From NCBI GenBank assembly GCA_029379385.1, contig CM055605.1, forward strand, positions 8,405,001 through 8,469,000: a stretch of 64,000 nucleotides of DNA. Direction: 5' to 3'. The notes under the pieces are model-generated. The model did no database searches. It had not been told where the DNA came from and saw only the letters and a program-made list of their open reading frames with translations. The translations under genes and the position numbers were made by a program. This DNA comes from Quillaja saponaria (lineage: Eukaryota > Streptophyta > Magnoliopsida > Fabales > Quillajaceae). This document shows positions 1 through 12,400 of this stretch, in pieces. Position 1 is the first letter of the stretch, and each line of letters starts with the position of its first letter.

Positions 1-2600
1 TGCATAAATTCTTACAAAAGATTATAGACACGAATTTTAGAGTCTGTATGTATGATATCTACCAGAAGTTTATGGTTTTTGTCTATGATAAGGTTTGATT
101 AGAGGAATGGTGTTCTTTGACAGTTTCATTTAACAATTACGAGATAAAGCTCCAATGGTTACCAAGAACTATCTTCCTACTTGGTTTAGGTTGGTGTCGG
201 GGTATTTTGTTTTTATTTTTGCCTATTAAAATAAGTATATCACTATATTGATTATTTCTAGCCTCTCTTGGTTGCTTGATTTTCAGTGTTGCTCCAATGA
301 TGGACTGGAAGGACAATCATTATAGGACTCTTGCATGAATCATGTCTAAGCATGCATGCTATATATGGAGATGCTTGTGGTTGAAACAATTGCTTATTAA
401 AAACACGATCTGGTATCTTTATAAAGTTCTATTTGTGTGTGTCTATATGTATACATATGTGTATATTTGCATGTGTGTTTGTGAGTGTGTGTGTCTGTCT
501 CTCTCTGTATATCTTTATGTGTACGGTGTACCTCTATAAAGGTAAGTTGAATCTCTGAAAGAAAAAACAATTGAAATAGAATGAAGTTTTTCATATTGCA
601 TAATCTAGTCCAAGTTTCAGTTTTGTCGTGTAACTCTACTATTCAACTGTTTATGCTGTCTGAGATATGTTTCTATGAGAAGAGACATTAATGTAAGTGA
701 CTAGAGGAAGTAGTGTATCTAAAAGACGGGCAGAGAAAAAACCCCAATCCTGTGTTTTGCCTTTTATTTTCAGGACAGAGATGGTGGTGTATTCAATGTG
801 TTTTCTTTGAGAGACCATAAATTATGTGTGTGTGTCTTTTTTATTCAGGACATGTTCTTGGCTTTTTCTCCAGAACAACATTCAATTGTCTTCAAATGGA
901 GGGAATAGTTTGGAAGACATGGCAAAAGCCATTGAACTTGCTAATGCTTACTACAATGATGAGATCAATTACAAGTGTGTACAATCTCTGTTACTTTGAC
1001 TTAACATTTCACTTTTGTATTGGTTCTGACCTCAACCTTTTAGTATATGCCGGTCTTAACAATTACAAGAGTAGCTGGACATGGTTGCTTTGGTGCGCAC
1101 CTTATGCTTGATCCAAAGGTTAACTAACCATGCTAACTTAACTGTGAAATGTGAATCATAACTGGGCCAGATCTATTAATTTTTCTTCATCATTGTGCAT
1201 TAATAGATTCTGGTGTACACAATGAAAGTTTGTTGCTGAGGCTATGTTGGTAATTGCTGCCTATACAATCGTTACAGTCAGTGTTATGAGTCAAATTGGT
1301 GTAGATGCTCTTGAATCTTACAATGAGTTCTGTAAGGTCTTTCTCCGAATACTCTGTCTAATCAATTTAGATATTTCAAATTAAAAGTAACAAAACTATG
1401 TTTCTGATTTGTTTATTTACTGTCTTCTTTACTAGAAAGCTATATGGAAATTGCAGATAAGAATGTTGGTTAAGTGTTTTTGTTCGTGGTTCTAATTTAA
1501 ACCATTTTCAACATGCTAATCCCATTTTGAGGACAAAGGTCCCTAAAAGGTTAAGGCTCTTGTTGGGTCTGTGGCTGTTGATAAAATTAATACCAATTTT
1601 TTTTTTTTTGCAAGGAAGATCTAATAAGGTATTACTTCTAGATGTTTGTGTTGCTGCATGTAATTTTTGGACTGTGCTATTTCGCATACAAGGTGAGCAA
1701 TTGGCTTTCCCTGACAGTTTGGAAGATTTGGTAGGGAAAAAAACGGAAAGTTTTTTTCCGGGATTTATTGTTGTTTCATAACCTTTCCATGAACCGATAG
1801 CACTATCGGTTATCGTTCTCCATTTGTGACATCTTATATTACAGGTCATAAGCTTGAACATGCTCTAATGTCTTGACTCTTGAGAAATATTTTTCTTCTC
1901 AGTTTGTTGGCCTTGTAGCTGCTGTCTGCTTTGCACTGTCTGTTCTTGAGTTTGAAAGAATGACCCTGTTTTAGTGCATTTAATAAAAAAATCCCTTAGT
2001 AGATCAATCTATCTGCATGCTTTCTGCTTATATTATTTAAGAAAGGACTGTAGTAATTCTTATTTTCCATTCTGATTAATTGCTTGGATTATTCATTTCT
2101 TGTAGAAGTATTTTATATATTTCGATATAAATTAATGATATTCAGTATTGTAATTTGGTCTATTGTACTTTACCATCATCTTAATTTGCAGCCTTTATTG
2201 TGCTTGTGACATTAGTATTTTAATGTTGGATTCGCAGTCCTTGTACACTTCAGTTAGTTGCATCTATTGCATTGTTCTTGTAAACTTAAGTTATTTGCAT
2301 CTATTGCATGAAATATCTTACAGTAATGTTCTTGAACCATGCAGACAATGAAATCATTTCTTTGAAGAAACCCCCGTCACAATTCCTCACTCTGTCCTGG
2401 ATTCGTCTCTTCCATTTTAGTAGTTGCTCAAGCAGGAAGTGATTACAATTCTTTTGTGGTGCGTGGGTTTGTTAGCAGTGACAAATTTTAGTAGTTGCAG
2501 ACTGTGAACTTCAGCAGTTGGGTGGCTGAAAATTACTTTACCACAGAGACAGATAAAAACCTTAGTTTGGTAAATATGTTGTTCCTCAATTTCTAACCTG
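1..2600. other. 5' flank with unassigned exon-like segments
   Basis: No complete gene was found here. Three short open segments look exon-like. The first runs from a CAG at about 866-868 to an AAG at about 979 and reads NNIQLSSNGGNSLEDMAKAI onward. The second, at about 1050-1121, includes TRVAGHGCFGAHLMLDPK and ends at AAG followed by GT. The third, at about 1230-1335, includes VAEAMLVIAAYTIVTVS. They are in different frames and not clearly joinable, and I do not recognise the protein. They may be the 3' part of a gene that starts outside the window, or a decayed pseudogene. The rest is AT-rich DNA without recognisable content. Confidence 0.3.
427..505. repeat. TG-rich imperfect microsatellite
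   Basis: A run of alternating TG, TA and TC dinucleotides interrupted by short words. It gives rise to spurious Tyr/Val/Cys and Thr/His open frames on the two strands. It is simple-sequence DNA with no sign of coding. Confidence 0.7.
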
Positions 2601-2641
2601 AGGTTTCATGGCCACTAATTTCCACAAGGATATATTATCCA

Positions 2642-2683
2642 ACGTGGCAATCATTTATTGGTCAGTGCACTTTTTGGGATAAG
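2642..2683 (+). promoter_or_regulatory. Possible light-response elements upstream of the PSII 5 kDa gene
   Basis: An ACGTGGC (G-box/ABRE-like core) at 2642-2648 and a GATAAG I-box at 2678-2683 lie 120-160 bases before the start codon. G-box and I-box pairs are common in promoters of nuclear photosynthesis genes. The words are seen in the sequence; their function is inferred. Confidence 0.4.
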
Positions 2684-2788
2684 ATGATATACAGTGGTTC
2701 CTCCAATGTCCTTGTTTCTGTTTTAAATTCCTTATAACCATATGAAGATAAAGACCACATATCAAGACCAACTCGAAGATACTTTTGA

Positions 2789-3112
<324 letters not shown>

Positions 3113-3700
3113 TGCTCTGTAATTTACTCTTATTGTTCTTGGTTGCTATGAATTTGTAAAATGGAATTGTTATCTATGACTATGAGTACTTGTAAGTTGT
3201 AAACAGCTTCCTAGATTTTTCGTTTCTTCCATCTAATTTCATAACTTGCTGTGGCCATATCTAACCCTCCAAGAAAGCAAACAAATATTGATTTCAATTC
3301 CTTTATCCAAGATGGAATGATTTCTCATATTAAGATCAATTGCTTTATAACACCAAACTCAATTTCTCATGGGTATTCCTCAACAAAATTAATATTTTAT
3401 TTATAAGTCATCGGTGGTTAACAAAAAGAATAGGACCTATTTGAAATAAATAAAATTAGTATGAAAAACACTCGTAATTATCTTCTTCTCTATTGTACCA
3501 AAAATATAGGGAAAAAACATTTCAATACTAAAATAAGACCGACCTATTGATACTTTCTTTATAAAAAAAAAAACTAATTAGTAGTGACATCAGATCCTTC
3601 ATGTACAAGTAACAGAAGGGCATAAATTTAAAATCCTTAGAGTAATTGATTTCCCTATCAGACTAGGATTCGGAAACCCTAATTGTTATTTATTTTCCTA
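3113..3700. other. Intergenic, AT-rich
   Basis: This covers the 3' flank of the PSII gene and the distal promoter of the RING-H2 gene. A telo-box word AAACCCTAA is present at 3674-3682. Nothing else is recognisable. Confidence 0.5.
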
Positions 3701-3711
3701 AGCATATGTAC

Positions 3712-3719
3712 TATAAATA
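3712..3719 (+). promoter_or_regulatory. TATA box of RING-H2 gene 1
   Basis: TATAAATA lies 96 bases upstream of the start codon at 3815. The nearby word CCTTTAAGCCTT recurs upstream of the second RING-H2 gene near 12470, so the promoter was copied with the gene. Confidence 0.6.
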
Positions 3720-3814
3720 TAAACCCTCACAGCCTTTAAGCCTTCATCACTCTCTAAAATTCTCTTTTACCTCCTCTGTTTTCTTTTTTGCCTGTGGTTG
3801 AAGATTGACGAAAC

Positions 3815-4561
3815 ATGGATTTAGATGATGCTTACTGTAGTGTTTGTACACTATATTCCAACGAAGAACAAGACCCATCTTCACCACCCAAAACTGATAT
3901 TCCTGATCATCTCTCTATGAAATTTGAAGTTACACAGATTTATAATTTTGATCAAACCCATAATTGGACAGCGCCTGTGGGAACATTCGAGGTTCCAAAA
4001 GACCAAGTTTTTCAAGAACACTCGCCTAAGGACAACATATGCAACATTCTTTCTACTATGGATGTTCCATTATATTTACATGAAAGCATAATATCGAGGA
4101 TTTTAGCCTGCACACGTAACATAACTAAAGAAGAACACAACAAACTTATTGGTATGTTTGTTAGTATTTTCGTCACATGCTTTGATGAGATGGATGACGA
4201 TGAGTTGGAGGCCATGGTTGAAAACAATTATGCTTTTGATCATTATGATCGCAACGTCAATGATTATGATTCTTCTAATGGTCTTGAAAGGTTTTTGGAG
4301 GACGACGCAATGGTAACAGAGCTGAATTTTGATGATCAATTACATAATTCCGGGTTGGTACCTGCAAGTAAGGAATCCATTGAGGGATTGGAGAAGGTTA
4401 AGGTTGAAGGGTCAAGAGGACATTGTTCAATTTGCTTGGAGGATTTTGAAGATGGTTGTGAAGTTACTAGGACGCCTTGTTCTCATGTTTATCATGGGGA
4501 TTGCATTGTTAATTGGCTGCACAACAATAATTTGTGTCCTTTGTGTAGATTTGTTCTTTGA
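3815..4561 (+). CDS. RING-H2 finger E3 ubiquitin ligase, copy 1
   Basis: An intronless gene for 248 residues with a C-terminal RING-H2 domain. The zinc ligands are C204, C207, C222, H224, H227, C230, C241 and C244 in the C3H2C3 order. Trp234 lies between ligands 6 and 7, the usual E2-contact position. The N-terminal 200 residues are acidic (Asp/Glu-rich around 125-170) and have no recognised domain or membrane segment, so a soluble ligase is likely. RING-H2 proteins recruit a ubiquitin-charged E2 and transfer ubiquitin to a substrate; the substrate here is unknown. The protein starts MDLDDAYCSV. A paralogue with the same plan lies at 12554-13276. The ORF is intact, follows a TATA box, and shows no lesion. 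Confidence 0.85.
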   Translation: MDLDDAYCSVCTLYSNEEQDPSSPPKTDIPDHLSMKFEVTQIYNFDQTHNWTAPVGTFEVPKDQVFQEHSPKDNICNILSTMDVPLYLHESIISRILACTRNITKEEHNKLIGMFVSIFVTCFDEMDDDELEAMVENNYAFDHYDRNVNDYDSSNGLERFLEDDAMVTELNFDDQLHNSGLVPASKESIEGLEKVKVEGSRGHCSICLEDFEDGCEVTRTPCSHVYHGDCIVNWLHNNNLCPLCRFVL

Positions 4562-5378
4562 ATTTCAAGTTCTCATCATGAGATTTTAGATGGATTAATC
4601 TAGAAGGAATGTTTGTTTATTGTATTAGCAAGATGAGAATTACTCTAGATGATTCAAATTCAAATTATATACAATTAACCTGTTTTTTTTTTTTTTCATG
4701 AATATTGCTCTTTTCTTGAAAGTTTCTCTATGAATATTTTGATTGTAAATACCACCTTTTGGAGTTAGGGAGTTAATCTAGTAATTACAGTTACATGAGT
4801 TAGTTCATTACTTAATAACACTGAGTTAGTTCACTACTTGATAAATATATCTATTTTTATTCTCCTATGGAAGAAGACACTATGATATATCATGTTTACT
4901 CTTTTAAGATCAGATCAATATACTATTCTTTGCATTTTATCAGACATGTTAATTTTAGGTGAATTGATTATTTGATATATAGTACCTTTCACAACCAAGT
5001 AGTAGGATTTTTTTTTCAAGGTCACACACATTTTAAAAATAATTAAACTTCAATACAAGTTAAAATATGACATGTACGTATTCTATATGTTGACAAGCCT
5101 AATAAATTTATTGACAAAAAAAACTGAGTTAATTAATATGACAACTCTACTTGTCTCTAATATCTAATAATAAGAAAAATTATTATTTAAGTTTTCATGG
5201 GAGATCAACTACAAATTTTTTTTTTTTTTATACTTTCAGCTTTCGTGTGAGGGAAATATTGTCATCCCTAATTATAACAACCAATAATTTAGTTTTAATT
5301 TAGTGACAGAGATTTGATTCTATTGGTGCTACTCATGTTATTCATTCTTAGCACAAAAAAAAAAAAAAAAAAATCATC
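4562..5378. other. Intergenic, AT-rich
   Basis: This is the 3' flank of RING-H2 gene 1. The stretch near 4714-4765 (CTTGAAAGTTTCT then ATGAATATT) recurs after the second RING-H2 gene at about 13435 and 13785. Poly-T and poly-A runs occur at 5218-5230 and 5355-5373. No gene is seen. Confidence 0.5.
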
Positions 5379-7340
5379 TTATTCATCACCAACAATCTCC
5401 AGCCCCTGAAGCGCTCTGAGATGTTGAAGTAGTCGAGACAGGGATTTTAGTCTTTTGCAAAAATTGAACACCAAGTGCTGAAGTGAAGTGAGGTTTGGCA
5501 GCAGTTCATCTGGCAAATATTCCAGATCATCAATCTTGCTTATGTATAGAGATTTTAATTTGGAAGAAGATTGGATAGTTGTATTCGTTTGGCTCACTGT
5601 TGTTCCTGCAAGGTGTAATATCTTCTTATTGACTTTATCACAAACGAGATTCTCAACGTCTGGACACAGTGGCATACAAGTCAGATTTGGGCATCTCACC
5701 AAGCGTAATGTAGAAAGGCAAGGGAATGATGGAAGAAACAGATAATGAGTTTGTTGGTGTTCTGCTGCAGCGGTTGTTGTTGCGACTTCACCACTCCACC
5801 ATCCTCGCAGTTTCGGCATTTCTTCGATCATCAGTGTTTTAAGGGATGGGAAGAATAATGGTGATGAAGAACTACTACCAGAACATCACTTTTCCTCACT
5901 ACCGTTGCTGTCTATGTACTCCAGAGACTTTGAATCAACAAGCTCAAGAAGCACAAGACAAGGAAGTTGATGCAATGGTGGGAGATGTTGCAAACTGTGG
6001 CAATTGGTTTGATTTTCGGGTGTGGCTGGAGGCCTTCCAAAATAAATTCATCTTCAGCAATGGCGCCATTATCCGTGTAATCAGTCCAACTTACTCTCAA
6101 GAATTTAAGAAATTGCTTGTTTTGTAACTTTGTAGCCTTAACTTCCACGGTAGTATGGCGGAGGTGCTCCAAGCCTTTGATTTCTAAGCTTCCCCTCAGG
6201 TAATTCAGCTCGCTCAATAAGCTTATTCAATTCATTTGTCTTTCAGATGAGTTGTCCTTCATCTCCTTCAATATAAACATTCTTAGTGTTTGTAGAGAAG
6301 TCAAATGCCCCAACCTATATGCATGCCAGCCAAATCCAGACACTCATCCAGTTCAAGATGTCTAAGGTGCATCAATTTTTCAATGTCTCTTGGCAATTCT
6401 CTAAGGCATACACATTCATTGAGCTTTAGAGTTTGCAAATTTTATAGACTGGAAATTGAGCTTGGAAGCATCTTGAGCTCGCAATTCATAGAAAGATCAA
6501 GATGCCGAAGATGCTTTAGCAAACCAATGGATTCAGGCACTGTTTGTCGCTGTAACTTACTAAGATCCAACACCCGTAAGCAATTAAAACACGAAATAAG
6601 TGAAACTGCTGAGTTTAAGGAATTATATTCTTGCATAGGTAAAAGAAATGTCCTCAATTTATCTGCCTTGTCTAACCATGTTGGAAACTCCCACAATGAT
6701 TTCAATGCAAAACCAACTGACAAATGGCGGATTCTTTCCTTAATATATTCTGCATTGGCATGAATAAGGTCATGCATTTTGCAGGTCCTTATGTCACCAA
6801 TTTCATCTTTTTGTATGTCTTGAAAGAAAGATCTCCAATACAAATCCATAAAATACTCCTCAGCAACGTCTTCCATGAGTCTATTTTCATCTGACAATTG
6901 TATGAATCCTTGAGCCATCCACAATTGAATCAATGTCTTTCTCTGAATCACAAAATCTTTTGGAAACAAGGAACATTAAGCAAAACTCTTTTTCAAATAC
7001 AATGGCAGATGATCGTAACTTAATTGAAGTATCGGAAATATATCATTTTTGATTGATTTGCAAAAGACTAAAGTTCTTGAAGTACAACCAATCATCTTCT
7101 GAATTTTTAAAATATAACAAGCTTCCAATACTTCTTATGGCAAGGGGAACTCTTGCACATTTTGTTACAATTTCCTTTCTAGTTGCTACCAAATCATCTT
7201 TATTTTTTTGGCACTTCTCAATTTTCAAATGCCAAGCTGCTGAACAAGGCCATGACTTGCAATCATCCAAACCATGCAAGCGAAAAGGTGAAATTGTCAC
7301 TGTCATCTTTGCTACCTTCTCACTGTGTGAGGTCACAATC
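5379..7340 (-). pseudogene. CC-NB-LRR disease resistance gene relic (RGA-like)
   Basis: The minus strand encodes the back half of a non-TIR NB-LRR immune receptor in broken frames. From its 5' side, 7340-7043 holds the end of NB-ARC, with a SEKVAKMT segment and VPLAIRSIGSLL (the GLPLA motif). From 7042-6445 come LSYDHLPLYLKKSFA, CSLFPKDFVIQ, and the MHD motif in KMHDLIHANA. LRR repeats follow down to 5379. Lesions seen are a frameshift near 7050, a TAA at 6976-6978 where the family has Tyr (FAYCSLFPKD), a TAA at 6442-6444, a frameshift near 6312, a TGA at 6227-6229, and a disrupted LRR between about 5830 and 6000. The P-loop and kinase-2 parts are absent. The coding stops at a CACTA-type transposon end at 7340. 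It cannot make a receptor; a siRNA source role is possible but unproven. Confidence 0.88.
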
Positions 7341-7560
7341 ACTACAAGAAAACTGGTTAGTACCAACCAACTATTAACAACGACCAAATTACCGACCAAC
7401 TATTAGTCATTAAGTTAGTCAGTAATTTGATGAAATTCAATTTTATTTTGGTGCACAATGTACCGGCCAAGTTTTGTTGGTACGAAATATCTTGTTTCTT
7501 GTTACCGACCAACAATTGTTGGTCGGTAATTACATTATTCAAAACATTTTGGATATTTTA
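7340..7560. mobile_element. CACTA (En/Spm-like) transposon terminus
   Basis: CACTACAAGAAAAC at 7340-7353 is the classic plant CACTA terminal inverted repeat. It is followed by subterminal repeats of ACCGACCAAC in both orientations, including a perfect 28-base palindrome at 7502-7529 centred on CAATTG. The element enters the NB-LRR relic and extends to the right. The matching far end (CTTGTAGTG) was not found in the window, and no transposase is visible, so it is a truncated or non-autonomous copy. Confidence 0.75.
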
Positions 7561-9780
7561 TCATTAAATGCCTCTTTGTCTTCTGCCCTGCTTTGCAATG
7601 TCTAAATCCCTAAATCCTTCCTTTCTTCCTCTGCGACATTTTCTCTTTCTTTCTCTGGGTTCCCGAGTTCAGCAACACAACCCAAAGTCCTCCCACAATT
7701 TCATCTCCTCCGTCGAGCACCAAGAAGCTCCATCAGCAGACTTTTATCTTCTCTTCGATCTGCCTCGACGTCGACTGCTCTCTTGTGCAAATTTGCAGTA
7801 ATACGATTAGATCTGCCTCGAAGGCTAGAAGCTGTAGTGCTCTGTTCATCTTAAAGCTGAACAAATTTGCAATCCCAGGAAATCGTACAGCTCTCATTAG
7901 TCCATTTACAAATTATCAAAATGAGTCATTGTGTACAATGAGATTAGAAGATGAAAGAATGCTGAAAGTTGTCTTGGAGTTGAACCAGCGTCTACTTATT
8001 AAGAATGACTAATTACTAATTATCAAGACATCTACTTATTAAGACAACTCCCATCCATTCAAATTCGCTACCTTTTGTTTAGGTCACAGAAGATGGTAAC
8101 TACTCTTTGGTCTTGGTTCTTGAGGCAAAAGTGCTACTGTCATTAGATTTTGATTGGAGACAGGTAATACGAGTTTCAAGAAGTCTACAAATTAGTCTTA
8201 ACATTCATATTCTTGTCTCATGTTTCTGATGTGATACTCTAATGTAAGACCCTCAAAATTTGATGTTTTTCTGCAATCCCTGTAGTCTTTGCATCTTGAA
8301 AAGAACAAAGGAATGTAAAATGGGTCTCAAGAAAGTGACGAAATTGAATTTCTTTGGCAATTTCACCTATTAATTTTTTACTTCGAATGCTTTACAACAT
8401 CTGACTGAAATCTTAATAGCGAGATGGAGATGTAAATGTTGGTGAGTGTGTATTGCCAAACTTCTCATTTTGTAAGTTACAGATTCTGTTGGAACGATAC
8501 ATTTTTAAATAACAAATGTCTGGGTTCATGGAAAAATGAGAATGATCTCTATGAAGTCCGACTTATTTCCAATGAGAAGCTCAATTTATCTCCTCAATGA
8601 ACTATGTGATCTAATTCCATTACATTTTGGTATTCAATTTTCCATGTTGATTACATGACCTCGGTCCCTTGAAATTGTGTTTAATTGTATATCTTAGTGT
8701 ACATCTTGATGCATTGGAAAATGGAAAAGAAGTTGGAAAGATAAAACAATGGATCAGATCAATTTTGTTGTTCATGTTAATTCACTTTTGGACATTGGTA
8801 ATTAGTAACTCATTATATGTGCTTTGTTTTAGTTTAAGTGCCGAGCATATTAGCCCCGACCTTAATCTTGACCAGTTGTTTCTGGAGGATGGGGGCATGG
8901 GATTGCTTCATTTATATGCTGTCAGGGTTCAATGTTGAAAGATAAATTAATTTGGGATCTAAGCACGCATAGACAGAGGGAAAAAGAAAAGAAAGAAAGA
9001 ATAAAGAGGGATTGCCCTAGACAAAAACTTGTATATACAAGGCTCTTGGATTGTGATTTGTTTTGGGTTACAGTTGTTAGTGGAGAAAAATAAGAGAGTG
9101 GAGTAAAAGTTAAGGAAATTATCTGTTTCACTCCACCTCTTCCTCGCTTAATATCTATTGAGCATAGCCGCAGTCTCCAAAATAGGGCTGGTACGATTAT
9201 GTGCAATTATTTTTTTCATTTCAGTCACTAGTATATGCAAACCTAAAGTTCCAAGAATGATGTTTATCAAGTTTCCAGTGTCAAAATGATCATTTCCTCT
9301 TTTTAACAAACAATGCGTTTAGCAAGAAATGTTAGGTACACCTGTCGTATACAAACCAGGCCAATATAACCTTAAGTCAAAAAAAAAACAGCACCACGTT
9401 GTCCTGACAGTGGCATGTGGAGGCATGTGGAGGCATGTGAACCATGTAAGGTCAAACAAGTTTCAAGGATAGTTGCGTATATGCTCTGGAGCATGAAAGT
9501 TGAGTACATTATGACTTCTTTTTAGTTCCCATCTTTCTTTTGTTCTTGCCGCTTGTACTTCTGTACATATTCTGTACATATTGTCTAAAATTTTTACGTC
9601 AAGATTTATATTTTATTAAATTTGTGATTGCAGTTGGTCCATTTAATGTGTATGGAGCAGATATGAAGTGTTTCCCTTTTTCTTTTCAATATTAATGCAA
9701 TTATATTTTTGTTTTGGAAAAGGTTCAGTAACTGCTAGCAGCAATTTTTTGTTAGCCACTGCTCAGTGAATTACTTGATC
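7561..9780. other. Probable transposon interior and decayed DNA
   Basis: No coding region can be supported. A C/T-rich leader-like stretch near 7568-7760 and open frames at 7568-7801, 7785-8012 and 8669-8938 have no recognisable protein similarity. They may be captured host sequence inside the CACTA element. Near 9412-9439 a GGCATGTGGA word repeats three times. The boundary between element and host DNA is not visible. Confidence 0.35.
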
Positions 9781-9789
9781 ATTTCTTTT

Positions 9790-9940
9790 AGATAAATAAT
9801 TGAGTTGTTTACTAAGCGAGTCCTAAAATAAAGCTCGAGCTTGACTCGTTTAGAAAACGAACTAAACTCAAGCGAGCCCTTACCAAGCTTGTTCACAAGC
9901 TGTTTATGAAAACTCAGATCATTTGCACCCACCCCTACTC
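9790..9940. repeat. Dispersed repeat fragment rich in CTCGAGCTTGACTCG-like words
   Basis: Overlapping direct and inverted words such as GCTCGAGCTTGACTCG, AAGCGAGCC and CAAGCTTGTTCACAAGC end near CACCCACCCCTA. This composition is common in non-autonomous plant DNA transposons, possibly hAT type. Family assignment is uncertain. Confidence 0.35.
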
Positions 9941-9960
9941 TTATTGGGCATATATATTAT

Positions 9961-11025
9961 CTAGCTTTTGTGACACATGCAATGCGTGTAAATTGTATTT
10001 ATACATATATGTTCATTAACAATCAACATAAATATCAAGAAATTATTTTTAAAAAATAATTTAAACATTTACTTATTTTTTTAAAATTTTAAAGATGGAA
10101 GAAAAATTAATACAATAGTGTTATAATCATAAAAATTATACTCTTAATATTTATTTTCATTCATAGTATTTTAAGAGAAAATTAGTTTATAATATTGTAA
10201 TTATTTGTAATTTATTAAATTAAAAGATTGAGAAATTCAATATTAATTCCTATTAATAGTTATTGACAAATTATAGATTTATTAATATTGAATAGAATTA
10301 GGATTAAAAAAAAAATTCAATAGTCATAAAATAATTACAATTATATTAATATTAAAATAGTAAAAAATTATGGAAGTAGTAAAATAAAAAATAGACTATT
10401 AATTTGAAGCAAAGTAATAATTAAAAGGTATTTATGTAATAGCAAAAACTCATAGGGTATTTAAGAAAATAAAAATTTTTCCATTAAAAGTTAAAATAAC
10501 AATAAATAATCATGAAAACTATACTCTAAATATTTTTAATTTATAGTATTTTTAAAAAATTATTTCATAAATTTGAGAAGAAATAAAATTTATTATTATT
10601 AGGAACTTATTAAACAAAAGATTTTAAAATTCAATATTAACTAATATTGACATATAATTATTGAAAAAATATAGATATTTTTTGAAGTTATAAAAATTAA
10701 ATAACAATATTATAGTCATGAAACTATATTCTTAATATTTTTTTTAATTCAAAATAATTTTTAAAATTTTAATTCCTAAACTTTAAGAAGAACTAAAAAA
10801 AATTAAGATTATATTAAATAAAAAAGAAATAAAAATTCAGTTTTAATTGCTATTGATATGTAATTATTGAAAAATTATATATTTATTAATATTGAGAAGA
10901 ATTAGTAAAAATAAATAATAGTCCTAGAATAATTACAATTCTATTAATATTGAAATGAAGAAAAGTAGAGAAAAAGTAAAAATTAAAAATAAAAATGGTC
11001 TATTTGAAGCAAAGTGTAAGACTAT
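9961..11025. repeat. AT-rich dispersed element, copy A
   Basis: The element starts CTAGCTTTTGTGACACATGC and runs as very AT-rich modules. Each module carries words such as ATAATCATAAAAATTATAC, TCTTAATATTT and TTATTAATATTGAA, and ends with TTTGAAGCAAAG. Two to three modules are visible. A second copy lies at 37775-40599 in the same orientation and contains a telomere-like array that this copy lacks. No coding is seen. The element is unclassified, possibly non-autonomous. Confidence 0.6.
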
Positions 11026-12400
11026 AATGGATCTCTGATATAGAAAATAGCTTTCTTAGTATTTTGGCTTAAAGTAATTGTAAGTATCACACACAGAAAG
11101 ACAATTATGATTAAAATATTAAAGAATTGGAAGTGTTTAGGTATCAAAATTAATACTTTTGACTGTCATATTACGTCACAAATGTGATTTTGATGATATT
11201 TTGTTGTAACATTCCTCATTCTTTTGATTTTTAATTTTTTTTAATAATAAATGACTTTTTAGTGTGTTGCAATACCAATTATCTGTTACATATTTTTCTT
11301 AATTTGTTATATTTATTTTTAATTAGTTGGAAGCTTCCAATAATTAGAAACAAACCACACTCTTCAAAATATAGTATAAAAAGACAATATCCTTTTCTTT
11401 TTCTCTCTGATAGAAATGGCCCAATTAAGTTTTGATCTTTTACCAAAATTAAAATTTTGATCCTTATAGCTTCATCCAAAAATTTATTTTAGTGCCTCAA
11501 ATATCATCATTGGTTTAAGTAAATTCAAAGTGATTATATAAATGTTGTACAGAATTAATTAATATTTTGGTACTAATCATTAAGAAAAATTAATAAATAT
11601 TACTGTGTAGGATCAGATTTATAAAACAGTGCCTATAATTCACTGGTTTTCATGTTTTTTAATTATTTTATCGAGCTTGTAGTAAAGTTTTCATTAACTT
11701 TTTTTCCAATTAAATTAAACAGAAAAAAAAAGAAGGGCTTGAGTTTTTCCCCTTTGATCATGTAACACTAACCTCTAAATACTTTTTATTACAGAAGTGT
11801 ACGGGACAATTACTATTAAAAAATAAAAATAAACAAAAGTATTTCTAGATATTTACACTATCAAAAGTAAAAGATATATAAATCCGACTTTTCTAGAATT
11901 CTCTTAATCTTAAACATCTATAATTTGGTGAAGGTGCGGATTTAACTGTCCAAGAAAAAAACAAAAGAAGCAGGAAACGAGCTTATATTTGGGGCAGAAT
12001 AGGGTGTAAGTGAGTGTTCAAAAAGAAGTCGCAATTTGTTCAAAATTATAAAGACTAGAAAAAATAATAATAATAAGTTTTAAAAAATAGAACTTAATTA
12101 ATGATGTTTTAAAAATGAATTTATATTTAAACCAGATATTACATCGTCAATGAATAAAAAAATAAAAAAAAAAATACATGTGTGACTTTAAACATAAGTT
12201 GCTAAGATTTTATTTTATTTTTTGATTATTTTTAATTAAAAAAAATTCAAAGGTATGATGCACCGCCTGAAAAATAAAACTTTGAAAAAAATCTTAATAA
12301 TAGGATTCAAATGTTATTATAATTTTAGTGATACCAAAAACAAAAGAGAAAAAGAGTTAATTTCAAATCTTGAAAATTAATTTCAAATGTTATTTTTAGC
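11026..12400. other. Intergenic, AT-rich
   Basis: No gene or clear repeat is recognisable apart from poly-A and poly-T tracts. The promoter of the second RING-H2 gene begins toward the right end. Near 12420-12480 the words TTTCCTAA and CCTTTAAGCCTT match the promoter of gene 1. Confidence 0.5.

Noticed and set aside
1527..1781. 84-residue plus-strand frame, and its 117-residue minus-strand partner at 1508-1861
   Set aside because: No recognisable protein, low-complexity poly-Phe run from a T tract, and overlap on both strands.
7568..8012. Two overlapping plus-strand frames resembling a transit peptide
   Set aside because: Lies inside the probable CACTA interior, no continuation with splice sites, no family match.
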